DNA of 8,868 bases from Clostridia bacterium (GCA_017420825.1 JAFQNU010000239.1:1-8868), one strand, 5' to 3'. Positions 1 to 7,919 are shown, counted from the stretch's first letter. Notes: a model not told the origin generated them from the letters alone. Numbers and translations: made by a program.

Positions 1-1483
1 CGAAGCCGCTGATTAACATATCCTTATTTAAAAGGAATATTCCCGATGAGCCTATCTGGATTTTTTTAAAACGTGAGTTTTGTGCGCTTGATACCTCAAG
101 GTATCTTGAATCAATTATATATTCCTCACCATTTATTTTTGCAGTTACAATTCCATCTTCATCTGTCTGATATGACGTTACCTTACCCTCAACAGGCTCA
201 TAGCCCGATACCATGATTACAGTATACGATCTGTCATTTTTTACCTTTGGTAAAAATACTGACAACACACTGTCCTCTACGATTGTTGATACGTCAACCT
301 TATAGCCGTAGCTGTTCATTATTATTGTATTTTCTTCTGTTTCAAGTGCATCATAGCCGTATTTGTCGTATATTTCACCGGTTGATGTTTCAACACCCGA
401 AACCACATAGGTTTTATATTCATATACATGAATAACGTCGTATTCTCCGTCCTTATCATTATCAATAAGAGTCATATAACCGTTATTGATTTTTAAATCG
501 TCTGCTGTAAATTTATTAAGCTTCTGATAGTTATAAATAACGCTTGCATTTCTGTCAAGGTCGGCATTTTTAATTCTTGAATCTTCTGCTCTTAAATATT
601 TTATTCTGTCTGTTGTTACCTCTTCTTCTATTTCAGTGTAATCGAGAACTAATTCGCTATTTCTCTCGTCCTTTACGATTGCAATAAGTGTATATTCATC
701 ATCTTCTTCAACCGCCATTGCACGAACTGTGTAGCCAAGATAATTCTCTGCTTTTATTTCACCTGTGTAAACACTCTGTTCACCAATCAATGCTGTTCCC
801 TCTAATGAGCCTTCAACAACATCTAATCCTGTGAACACAGTCTGATTAACTATTCCGTTAATTTCAACTGCATTATAAAGCTTTTCACCAAGTGTAATAC
901 CCTTTTGTGTTACCTTATCAGTTAAATCAAGCTCACATGTAGGTGTTAGCAAGGCATTGTATATTAATCTGTTAACCTGATTTGCTGTGAGTCCTTCCGC
1001 TGAAACCTTACCAACGCCCTCACCTAAATCAAGACTGTTTGCTATCTTGTTGTAGCCTATAAGCCAGCCGCCTATAACCTGTGAATTAAGCTCATAGCCA
1101 AGACATCTTACAAGCATTACCTTTGCAACATCAAGAGTAAGCGACTCATCAGGATAAAATCTTCCCTTATCGTCTCCGACAATGTATCCCTGCTCTGCAA
1201 GAGCGGTTATAGCTTTATAGTTTTTATAAGACTGTGATACATCTCTGAAATAAAGCTTACTTGTATCGTAGTCAGTGTCTACACACATAAGGTCTGCAAT
1301 TATCTCACAAAATTCTCCCTTTGTTATGTAATCATCATCTGAATTTTTAACATCAATTTCAAGAGCCTTTAAAACATCATAATAGTAATCGCTGTAAATG
1401 TCCTGTGCGTATGCCACTCCCTGTACAAACAGCAATGATACCGATATACAGCATACTAAAAGCATAGAAATAATTTTTTTCAT
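1..1483 (-). CDS. Exported S-layer homology (SLH) domain protein, 3' part beyond window
   Basis: The frame is open from an ATG at 1481-1483 to the left edge, giving 494 residues with no stop, so the C-terminus is missing. AGGAGG (1495-1500) lies 11 nt upstream, supporting this start. Residues 1-26 form a signal peptide: MKK, a hydrophobic core, then a likely cut after AYA. Residues about 30-180 look like three divergent SLH domains. The middle one is clearest (YFRDV, then AEQGYIVGD, GRFYPDESLT); the TRAE-type motifs are degenerate (ITKGE, LTLDV, LTANQ). SLH domains normally bind pyruvylated secondary wall polymer, so the protein probably sits on the cell surface. The remainder is acidic and beta-rich, with a calcium-loop-like DNDKDGEYD at residues 341-349. 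It lies 19 nt after the preceding SLH gene with no room for its own promoter, so the two are probably co-transcribed. The non-SLH part has no assigned function. Confidence 0.9.
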   Translation of the reverse strand, partial: MKKIISMLLVCCISVSLLFVQGVAYAQDIYSDYYYDVLKALEIDVKNSDDDYITKGEFCEIIADLMCVDTDYDTSKLYFRDVSQSYKNYKAITALAEQGYIVGDDKGRFYPDESLTLDVAKVMLVRCLGYELNSQVIGGWLIGYNKIANSLDLGEGVGKVSAEGLTANQVNRLIYNALLTPTCELDLTDKVTQKGITLGEKLYNAVEINGIVNQTVFTGLDVVEGSLEGTALIGEQSVYTGEIKAENYLGYTVRAMAVEEDDEYTLIAIVKDERNSELVLDYTEIEEEVTTDRIKYLRAEDSRIKNADLDRNASVIYNYQKLNKFTADDLKINNGYMTLIDNDKDGEYDVIHVYEYKTYVVSGVETSTGEIYDKYGYDALETEENTIIMNSYGYKVDVSTIVEDSVLSVFLPKVKNDRSYTVIMVSGYEPVEGKVTSYQTDEDGIVTAKINGEEYIIDSRYLEVSSAQNSRFKKIQIGSSGIFLLNKDMLISGF

Positions 1484-1502
1484 ATTGTCATCCCCCTCCT
1501 GA

Positions 1503-4500
1503 TTAGTAATTCAATACTCTATAGATAACCTGAGCAGCCATTGCTCTTGTAACCTTTGCCTTTGGTCTGAAGGTGTTATCCTCATAGCCGGTAAATATTC
1601 CTGCTTTGCTTAAAGCCTTAACGCTGTCAGCCGCATAATCACTTACACTGCTCATATCAGCAAAATCAGCATTACCTTCCTCAAAGGTTTCTCCCATTGC
1701 TGTCATCGCACCGTAAACAATTTTAGCCAAATCCTCTCTTGTGATTTCAAGTCCAACTCCGAACTTATTCTCACTTATTCCGTTAATAACTCCAAGCTTG
1801 TGTGCAGACGCAATATAAGCATAATGCCATCTGCCCTTGGCTGTATCTGTAAACGGAGTTTCGGCATTGTAGTCAACTCTGTTATATGCAGACATAATCA
1901 TTTTAACAAGCTCTTCCCTCTTTACATTATCATTCGGCTTAAATTCAGTGTCGGTTATTCCCTCTACTATCTTCTTTTCATTTAATGCACACACTGCTTC
2001 AAAATACCAATCGTCAAATGATACGTCACCAAATGGGTTTGTTTTTTCAAGCTTTAATACATCATCTGAAATCATGTCGGCATTTGAAAGCTCACCCGGA
2101 GCTGTAACTGCTGATGACGGTGGAATTACAACACCGCCGCTGCTGCTGCCGCTGCTTCCGCCACCTGATGATGGCTTTTTGTAATCTGATACTGCGTCAG
2201 TAAATTCACTTGATACAGATGTATATGCTGTTATATTTTCACAGCTACCAAGAAAATCCTTTATTATCGAAACTCTTGCATTATATCCGTAGTCCTCATA
2301 TTTATTTACATAAGAGCTATCTAAACCAAGCTCCTCCCAATAAGTCTCTATTATTTCTTCATCAACAACCTCAGAATACTGTGCCAGCTTTATATACTCA
2401 ACTGCAGTTCCTTCTTTGATTGCTGTATTTATCTGTTCAGCTGTTGTAAAGCCCTTATTATACAGCCAGTTAGTGTAGAGATTTGTTTTCATATCCGTAT
2501 CAAGCCAGTCTGTATAAAGCTTGTTAAAGGTAAGTCCCAAAACATCTGTTGCATCACCTAATGCCTTTTCCATGGTGTCAGCACTTGCTGAATTTACGGC
2601 TTTAATTGCATCCTTTATTGCGTTTGCCTTGTCCATGAGTATCTTTTGCTCACTTACTTTAGCATCAAATGCACTGTTTAGCGCTGCAATTGTTAAGTAT
2701 GTTTTTCCTGCAATTTCACCTGCTACAGCTTTCTTATACTCCGGTTCTAAACCATCATAAACAGAAGTATCTAAATTGTAGATATTTTTCAAATTATATG
2801 TTTCGTCACCGCTCACATAGCTTTCGTTCTTTATAACCGTATCAAAGGTTTCCCCTGTTGCTGTTAACATTGCCGCAAGTGCTATATCAATTGTTTCCTG
2901 TGTATAATAGGAAACAAATCTCTCACCTGATACAACACTGTCAGCTGACGCATATGCATTTATTGTGTAATTCTGTCCTTCAACACCGCCGACAAGCTGA
3001 TAATCAAGATAAAAGCTTCCGTCTTCATTTGATTTGAATGTATTTATATAATCTACCGCACCGTCAGGCTTATAAACTGTTACATATATATCCTGCACAC
3101 TCTCAATACATGATTTTCCGCTTATTTTTACAACTGATGAAGGAGTGATTTCTGCAAACATATTTACCTTTTCGGCAACAACAGCCGGAATATTTGTGCT
3201 GTCTGTGTTAAAGCTTTGCACACCATTCTCAACAGTCTCAGATATAACCTTACCGCTTTGTGTTACTGTAAACAGCTTTATTATCTGTCCGTTTGAGATT
3301 GCCGCATCAAGAGTTATTTCAAAGCTTTGTTCTCCATTTACCCCAAGCTCTGTAATGCTATTCGGATAGCTCTTTACCATCGAACCGTCAGCATTATAAA
3401 CAACCGCATAAAGTGTTGCTGCCTCCGAGCCTCTCTTATGAGAGTTTATAACCTTTCCTGTAAGCTCAGCCACATTCAGATTATCAACATCAATTACAAG
3501 CTGTTTTGTCTTCTTAACTGTAAATTTCTTTGAGTCCTCAACAACAGCCTCACCATTTCTTACAACTGCAATAACAGCGTCATATTCTCCGTCTGCTAAA
3601 GTAATATCAGTTGTATAATCAAGCTTTCCGCCGGAAAGCCTATCAGTGACATCTGTTTCCTCACCATTTATGTAAAGAACAACACTGTCCTCCGCACCGC
3701 ATGAAACCTGCGCCTTAATATTTAAAATACCGTCGTTTACAATTTCGATGTCCTCAAGCTCTGCACTTGTCCAGAGCTTATACACACCAATTGTTCCGTT
3801 TGCCGCAATATAAAGATTTCCTTTATACTCAAGCATCCGATAGTTCTGACCGCCTATACCTTCTGTAAATCCCTTAACTTTTGTTGCTGTATCTTCATCA
3901 AAGTCAAGCTTATAAAGAACTGCACCATTTTGAACACCGCCAAATATAATATATCCGTCACCAAGCGAGATACCGCTTTGTCCTCTGCCTGCGGCAGTTG
4001 ATATTTCAGCATATGGTGCTGAAGGATTTTTTGTGTTGAAAATAACCATCGGTGTTGTGCTTCCAACAGTCGTATCTACTGCTCCAATATGCTCATCATC
4101 AATAACAAAAATATCGCTTACACTTCCCGAACCCAATCCATAATCATCTACCAACAGTGCAGACTGCTCTATTATAGACTTTGTTTGTGGGTTATAGTCC
4201 ATTATGCTGACTTTATATATTGAATCATTTCCTTGTTTTGTTCTTTGTATACAGTACATTCTGTACATATCTCCGACCCTGTCAACCTCCAAGGAATGTG
4301 CGCCGAATTTATTTTTTTCCGCAAGCTGTACCGCACCGTCATCAACATCTGATATATCCATTACTATTATACCGTCATTAGTACCGTCACCAGCTCCATG
4401 AGTTCCGACAAAAAGATAATCATCAACTATTTGTATCTGTCTTACCCTGTTTCCATAAGCTGTCGCTATTATAGTTTTCTTTGAAGATATATCAACTGTT

Positions 4501-4898
4501 CCGTCATTTTTAAGCTTATATGCTTCAACAGCAAAGTTTGACCTTCCGTTTGCTACAAACAGATATCCGTCAGATACTGCAAGCTGATGATTATACACAC
4601 CGATATTTATATCTCCTGCACTAATCTGCTGAACATTCTCTATATCCTCAGGATTTGTAATATCACATACCATAACACCACCCTTATCAGCAGCATTATC
4701 TCCTATTCCGATGTATAAATAGTCCTTACCTCCAATTTCGTATGTACACAATGATGCCGCACGGCTACCGGTTATCGTATTAACTACACTATTGACATAA
4801 CCGATATCAAGAGTTTTGTTCTCTGCCGCAAGCACCACTGCCGTACAGTTAAGTACCATTGCCAGCACTGTAAACCATAAACCTATTTTTTTCCTCAT
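1503..4898 (-). CDS. Large exported surface protein: beta-propeller-like, Ig-like and helical repeats, C-terminal SLH anchor
   Basis: The product has 1131 residues. The ATG is at 4896-4898, with AAAGGAGGG (4905-4913) 6 nt upstream. Residues 1-25 are a signal peptide (MRKK, hydrophobic core, VLAA). Residues about 45-375 contain repeated strands of the type GGVMVCDITNPEDI, DGIIVMDISD and MVIFNTKNPSAP, alternating with DGYLFVANG or DDYLFVGTHG. This resembles LVIVD-type beta-propeller blades. Three Ig-like beta modules follow (about 380-462, 465-555, 574-655). Next is a helical region (about 660-908) with three divergent 70-80-residue repeats, and a Gly/Ser/Pro linker (about 909-930). Three SLH domains end the protein (about 956-1002, 1014-1062, 1078-1126) with motifs KREE, TRED and TRAM. 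The SLH domains should tether it to the secondary wall polymer. The propeller suggests ligand binding or a scaffold; no catalytic motif is apparent. It is the first gene of a two-gene operon, divergent from the AraC regulator. Confidence 0.95.
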   Translation of the reverse strand: MRKKIGLWFTVLAMVLNCTAVVLAAENKTLDIGYVNSVVNTITGSRAASLCTYEIGGKDYLYIGIGDNAADKGGVMVCDITNPEDIENVQQISAGDINIGVYNHQLAVSDGYLFVANGRSNFAVEAYKLKNDGTVDISSKKTIIATAYGNRVRQIQIVDDYLFVGTHGAGDGTNDGIIVMDISDVDDGAVQLAEKNKFGAHSLEVDRVGDMYRMYCIQRTKQGNDSIYKVSIMDYNPQTKSIIEQSALLVDDYGLGSGSVSDIFVIDDEHIGAVDTTVGSTTPMVIFNTKNPSAPYAEISTAAGRGQSGISLGDGYIIFGGVQNGAVLYKLDFDEDTATKVKGFTEGIGGQNYRMLEYKGNLYIAANGTIGVYKLWTSAELEDIEIVNDGILNIKAQVSCGAEDSVVLYINGEETDVTDRLSGGKLDYTTDITLADGEYDAVIAVVRNGEAVVEDSKKFTVKKTKQLVIDVDNLNVAELTGKVINSHKRGSEAATLYAVVYNADGSMVKSYPNSITELGVNGEQSFEITLDAAISNGQIIKLFTVTQSGKVISETVENGVQSFNTDSTNIPAVVAEKVNMFAEITPSSVVKISGKSCIESVQDIYVTVYKPDGAVDYINTFKSNEDGSFYLDYQLVGGVEGQNYTINAYASADSVVSGERFVSYYTQETIDIALAAMLTATGETFDTVIKNESYVSGDETYNLKNIYNLDTSVYDGLEPEYKKAVAGEIAGKTYLTIAALNSAFDAKVSEQKILMDKANAIKDAIKAVNSASADTMEKALGDATDVLGLTFNKLYTDWLDTDMKTNLYTNWLYNKGFTTAEQINTAIKEGTAVEYIKLAQYSEVVDEEIIETYWEELGLDSSYVNKYEDYGYNARVSIIKDFLGSCENITAYTSVSSEFTDAVSDYKKPSSGGGSSGSSSGGVVIPPSSAVTAPGELSNADMISDDVLKLEKTNPFGDVSFDDWYFEAVCALNEKKIVEGITDTEFKPNDNVKREELVKMIMSAYNRVDYNAETPFTDTAKGRWHYAYIASAHKLGVINGISENKFGVGLEITREDLAKIVYGAMTAMGETFEEGNADFADMSSVSDYAADSVKALSKAGIFTGYEDNTFRPKAKVTRAMAAQVIYRVLNY

Positions 4899-4960
4899 AA
4901 AGAGCCCTCCTTTAATGTTTTCTACAATTCTTGCATGAATTTTTACAACTAAGTATGTAT

Positions 4961-4985
4961 TTATGTTCTATGTAATAGAACATAA
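4961..4985. repeat. Perfect 11-bp palindrome in the divergent intergenic region
   Basis: The arms TTATGTTCTAT (4961-4971) and ATAGAACATAA (4975-4985) are perfect inverted repeats around GTA. The site lies in the predicted leader of the SLH operon, so it could be a leader RNA hairpin or a dimeric regulator's operator. No U-run follows on the minus strand, so it does not look like a terminator. It overlaps the next palindrome by 3 bp. Confidence 0.75.
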
Positions 4986-5002
4986 AGGGGATACCCCCTT
5001 TA
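4983..5002. repeat. G/C-rich 8-bp inverted repeat, overlapping the neighbouring palindrome
   Basis: TAAAGGGG (4983-4990) pairs with CCCCTTTA (4995-5002) around a 4-nt loop. In the minus-strand transcript it would be the first hairpin of the SLH operon leader. It shares bases 4983-4985 with the 4961-4985 palindrome, so the two full stems cannot both form. No T-run follows in either direction. It may be a leader stability or attenuation element, or a protein-binding site. Confidence 0.65.
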
Positions 5003-5016
5003 CATCTCTTTATTTA

Positions 5017-5045
5017 ATTATAACATATTAAATGGTTATTTTCCA
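5017..5045 (-). promoter_or_regulatory. Extended -10 promoter of the SLH operon
   Basis: On the minus strand, TATAAT (5022-5017) is preceded by TG plus one base, giving an extended -10 (TGTTATAAT). A weak -35, TGGAAA (5045-5040), stands 17 bp upstream. The expected start near 5010 gives a leader of about 110 nt before the ATG at 4898. That leader contains both palindromes at 4961-5002. The call rests on motif match only. Confidence 0.6.
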
Positions 5046-5056
5046 TATAATTTCTA

Positions 5057-5071
5057 TCCTATGTAACGAAA
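5057..5071. promoter_or_regulatory. Possible second copy of the palindromic operator
   Basis: TCCTATGTAACGAAA (5057-5071) matches the core of the upstream palindrome, TTCTATGTAATAGAA (4967-4981), at 11 of 15 positions and shares CTATGTAA exactly. It lies about 25 bp upstream of the -35 box of the AraC-family gene, a plausible place for autoregulation. In an A+T-rich region chance similarity is possible. Confidence 0.3.
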
Positions 5072-5096
5072 TATCTTAGAATTTCTGAACTTTTTA

Positions 5097-5124
5097 TTGA
5101 CAAGTAAAAAAAGTGTTGTACAAT
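5097..5124 (+). promoter_or_regulatory. Sigma-A type promoter of the AraC-family regulator
   Basis: A consensus -35 TTGACA (5097-5102) and a near-consensus -10 TACAAT (5119-5124) are separated by 16 bp. Transcription would start near 5131, leaving a leader of about 37 nt. It is divergent from the SLH operon promoter at 5017-5045. Confidence 0.75.
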
Positions 5125-5146
5125 AGTATTATAACAACAATTTTAC

Positions 5147-5154
5147 AGGAGGTG
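5147..5154 (+). promoter_or_regulatory. Ribosome binding site of the AraC-family gene, unusually distant
   Basis: AGGAGGTG is a near-perfect Shine-Dalgarno, but the only in-frame start near it is the ATG at 5168. That is 15 nt after AGGAGG or 13 nt after the full match. No ATG, GTG or TTG lies closer in frame. The long spacing may lower translation, which would be usual for a regulator. Confidence 0.7.
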
Positions 5155-5167
5155 CAACCGGTATTTT

Positions 5168-6037
5168 ATGGATAAAAGTACTATTGACTTACTTACTAAC
5201 GGCAAGGATTTCGCAATTGAAAAAATGTACTATCCCGGTACTTTAACTATGGGTAATTCTCACTATCATTCACATTATGAGATGCTCTACGTTTTATCAG
5301 GTGAAAAAAATATTGTTATAAACAACTACAAATCAATAAAGCTGACACGTGATAATATTGCGTTGATACCGCCAAATGTTATGCACAGTACATCATCTTC
5401 AAACAATATATCACACAACAGAATATTAATAAATATATCACAAACCCTTATGAATAAGCTGACAGGTATAAATTCTGAAACCATTACCTCTTGCTTTGAC
5501 GCATTGGTTCTTGAGCTTACAAGCTACGAAAGTAAAACTCTTAATTACTTTCTTGAAATGCTTGTCAGTGCCGACCCAAACTCACTTCTTTATCACGAAT
5601 ACACAACATCACTGCTCTCTTTAATTCTTATTAACCTGAGTAATATTCACCTTTCGTCAGAGTCAAGGAACAGCATACCAATCAGCCATAATAATACAAA
5701 AACAAACATGAAGCTGATTTATGATTATATATGTAAAAACTACTCAACCAATATTGACTGTGCAGGTCTTGCAGCTCTTATTAACACAAGTGAATCATAT
5801 CTTAGCAGATGCTTTAAAAAACAATATGGATTGTCCCCTATAAAGCTTTTAAATCAGTATCGCATTGCAACAGCACAAAGACTTTTACAAAGCGATACCG
5901 TAAATGTCAGTGAAGTGGCTTTTTCCTGCGGTTTTAATGACGCAACTACCTTTACAAGAATGTTCAAACTGCAGGTCGGTATGACTCCAAAGGAATATCA
6001 GTTATATGTAAGAAAACTAAGACAAAATTCGGGCTGA
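5168..6037 (+). CDS. AraC-family transcriptional regulator with N-terminal cupin sensing domain
   Basis: The product has 289 residues, a typical length for the family. Residues about 15-90 form a cupin-like fold: HYHSHYEMLYVLSG (32-45) carries the His-rich strand motif, followed by IALIPPNVMHS (64-74). In this family that domain often binds a sugar or sugar acid. Residues about 182-285 hold the paired helix-turn-helix DNA-binding domain: first HTH about 198-219 (LAALINTSESYLSRCFKKQYG), second HTH about 247-269 (VSEVAFSCGFNDATTFTRMF), then the family hallmark GMTPKEY (271-277). It is a cytoplasmic DNA-binding protein. It is divergent from the SLH operon and convergent with the 605-residue protein gene, so either may be its target; this is inference. 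The final codons lie within a terminator hairpin. Confidence 0.95.
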   Translation: MDKSTIDLLTNGKDFAIEKMYYPGTLTMGNSHYHSHYEMLYVLSGEKNIVINNYKSIKLTRDNIALIPPNVMHSTSSSNNISHNRILINISQTLMNKLTGINSETITSCFDALVLELTSYESKTLNYFLEMLVSADPNSLLYHEYTTSLLSLILINLSNIHLSSESRNSIPISHNNTKTNMKLIYDYICKNYSTNIDCAGLAALINTSESYLSRCFKKQYGLSPIKLLNQYRIATAQRLLQSDTVNVSEVAFSCGFNDATTFTRMFKLQVGMTPKEYQLYVRKLRQNSG

Positions 6038-6058
6038 TTAAAAATCAACCCGAATTTT
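6024..6058. terminator. Bidirectional intrinsic terminator overlapping both convergent stop codons
   Basis: AAAATTCGGG (6024-6033) pairs with CCCGAATTTT (6049-6058), and TGATT (6035-6039) pairs with AATCA (6043-6047) around an AAA loop. A single C/A mismatch in the plus-strand RNA becomes a G-U wobble in the minus-strand RNA. Both strands have T-rich tails (TTTTATTTCTT on plus, TTTTGTCTT on minus). It serves the AraC-family gene and the 605-residue protein gene and contains both stop codons. Confidence 0.88.
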
Positions 6059-7855
6059 ATTTCTTAATTTCTTTGGTGTATATTCACCATTAACACTGTC
6101 ATAATAATATATTGTATCTGCAGGCTTATCATCAATAAGACTGTATTTCACACCGTTACATTCCGTATCATATTCAAGCTCGATACTTTTTTCTCCACAT
6201 TCAAAGAATACATTTCTCATATACGACTGTCTCGAATGTGAGGTTTTGAAAATCCTGTCTGAAATTCTTCTTTTATACCTTTTAAATTCCTCAAAACTAC
6301 ATTCTGACGAATCCGTCACATGAAAAACCAATCCATTTATCATACCAAAGTAATAGTCTGCTGTAAGTTCTTTTTCTTCACCAAAATAATTGTATAGAGA
6401 TATCAGCGTATTATCATTTGCATTTTCTATTTTTACCTCACCTCCATTATTCATTGCATAAAACATTACATATGTATTATGTATGCGAATATATATTTCA
6501 TTACCATTCTGCTCAACCTCCAAATCTCCCTCATAGACTCTCTCTATTACGATACAAAGCTTTAAGCTCCTTACATTTTTCCCTACAATACGCTCTGTCG
6601 GCTTATAGCCTATAAAACCCATATTTTTATTTACAAGACCAAGCTTTCTTCCCCTGTCCCAAAACATATTTGTTATTTCAGGCACATCATTGTTTACAAC
6701 ATAGCGAAGATATACTGTCTGCAAATCTTTAGAATGTTCAATAATTTCTCTCTTTTTACACATAATATGCAGAATTTCACTGTTAACACCATTATGAAAC
6801 GGTACCCTGTTTACTCCGACAGCATATTCCTCTGTCATGTAACAGCTTACCTCATTTTCACTTGCCGAATAAATTACATCGTTTTTTCCATCCTCTAAAT
6901 CGTCTCTTGATGATGAAAATTCACAGCTCCCCCTCACCTCATAAGGGAATTTTCTCTCCATTGCTTCCTGTATTATTTCATCATTTATATGATACCTGCA
7001 CTGCGATATCCAGACATACTGCATTGACTGAAACCATTTACTTCCATGAACCAATTTGCTCATCTTTTCTTTACTAAATAATTCGTCCAGAGCTGAAATT
7101 GTCTTTCTGCCAATTATACAGTACAGCAACATATCCCCCATATGAGCATAACCCATGCTCTCAAGCTCCGAGCCTCTTGAATATGGTCCGCACACCTTTC
7201 CCATTCCATTGTGATAAAATGCAAAAAAACTATGTGCAAGCCTGTTTTCAAGATATAACGCAATTCTTTTTGCTTCTTCATTCTTTGCAAAATTGACTAT
7301 TTCTGCCATTGCTAACATCTGAGTGGGTGTATATATCTGGCTTACAAACTCACTTACTAATCCTCTTCTCTCAAGTAAAGCACACATCTGTTTAAGATTT
7401 TTTATTCCCCATTCAACAGCTCGCCTGTTTCCCGTAAACTCCCCTCCAACTATTGCAACACATGAAGATATACATGGTTCACTGTCATTTACTCCCCCAT
7501 ACTCGTATTCCTTATTGTCAATCATTTGAACAATTACTAAACATATATGCTCAAATAGCTTATCAAATGCATCTTTTTCAAGCTTACTTTTATGCTTTAA
7601 AATCATCTGCAAAGCTATCATGGATGTATAGTGAGAAAATCCGTCATTTGTAAAGCTACGTTTTTTTATTATTTTGTTTGCCCTTTCATGGTTTTTCACA
7701 TCTTTGTCAAAAAACAATGAGTATGCAACCCACATACATTTTCGCAACGCACTTACAGGCATGTTGTTAAATACACCTATTATGTCTCCGTTTTCCGTAA
7801 TTTTTCCCGATATATCTTTAAAATATACTTCCATTAATTCATCAAGCCTGTCCAT
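6038..7855 (-). CDS. Cytoplasmic alpha-toroid plus beta-sandwich protein, polysaccharide-lyase-like, function unassigned
   Basis: The product has 605 residues from the ATG at 7853-7855. A GTG 15 nt upstream is in frame, but it lies just before and overlaps the Shine-Dalgarno GGAGG (7864-7868), so it is unlikely to be used. There is no signal peptide or membrane segment, so it should be cytoplasmic. Residues about 1-300 are helix-rich with hairpin repeats, as in (alpha/alpha) toroids; residues about 305-600 are beta-rich, as in the C-terminal sandwich of heparinase- and alginate-lyase-like proteins. Conserved-looking segments are SEFVSQIYTPTQMLAMAE (168-185) and YHNGMGKVCGPYSRGSE (214-230), with candidate active-site residues E169, Y175, H215, Y225 and R227. 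From memory, a GPYSR-type segment after such a toroid occurs in uncharacterised carbohydrate-active homologues. The fold and any enzyme role are inferences; there is no substrate evidence. It has its own promoter and converges on the AraC-family gene. Confidence 0.9.
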   Translation of the reverse strand: MDRLDELMEVYFKDISGKITENGDIIGVFNNMPVSALRKCMWVAYSLFFDKDVKNHERANKIIKKRSFTNDGFSHYTSMIALQMILKHKSKLEKDAFDKLFEHICLVIVQMIDNKEYEYGGVNDSEPCISSCVAIVGGEFTGNRRAVEWGIKNLKQMCALLERRGLVSEFVSQIYTPTQMLAMAEIVNFAKNEEAKRIALYLENRLAHSFFAFYHNGMGKVCGPYSRGSELESMGYAHMGDMLLYCIIGRKTISALDELFSKEKMSKLVHGSKWFQSMQYVWISQCRYHINDEIIQEAMERKFPYEVRGSCEFSSSRDDLEDGKNDVIYSASENEVSCYMTEEYAVGVNRVPFHNGVNSEILHIMCKKREIIEHSKDLQTVYLRYVVNNDVPEITNMFWDRGRKLGLVNKNMGFIGYKPTERIVGKNVRSLKLCIVIERVYEGDLEVEQNGNEIYIRIHNTYVMFYAMNNGGEVKIENANDNTLISLYNYFGEEKELTADYYFGMINGLVFHVTDSSECSFEEFKRYKRRISDRIFKTSHSRQSYMRNVFFECGEKSIELEYDTECNGVKYSLIDDKPADTIYYYDSVNGEYTPKKLRNKIRVDF

Positions 7856-7863
7856 CGAGATTA

Positions 7864-7868
7864 CCTCC
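7864..7868 (-). promoter_or_regulatory. Ribosome binding site that decides the start of the 605-residue protein
   Basis: GGAGG on the minus strand (7868-7864) is 8 nt upstream of the ATG at 7855. A GTG at 7870-7868 overlaps this motif and has no Shine-Dalgarno of its own, so the ATG is preferred and the protein is 605, not 610, residues. Confidence 0.8.
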
Positions 7869-7890
7869 ACAATTTTGTCCTGTTAATATA

Positions 7891-7919
7891 AGTATATCAC
7901 AATAATTCCACTTTTTCCA
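7891..7919 (-). promoter_or_regulatory. Extended -10 promoter of the 605-residue protein gene
   Basis: On the minus strand, TATACT (7896-7891) is preceded by TG plus one base, with TGGAAA (7919-7914) 17 bp upstream. This is the same weak -35, spacing and extended -10 as the SLH operon promoter. The expected start near 7884 gives a leader of about 29 nt. Confidence 0.6.

Noticed and set aside
247..4401. Several plus-strand frames of 60-80 codons across the SLH genes
   Set aside because: They are antisense shadows of two well-supported minus-strand genes, with odd compositions and no ribosome binding sites.
7856..7870. GTG at 7870 as start of the 605-residue protein (would give 610 residues)
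   Set aside because: The GTG overlaps the GGAGG ribosome binding site that is ideally spaced for the ATG at 7855, and nothing upstream serves the GTG.
6418..7886. Plus-strand frames of 65-71 codons opposite the 605-residue protein
   Set aside because: Antisense shadows, rich in His/Ser/Leu from reversed codons, without ribosome binding sites or family resemblance.
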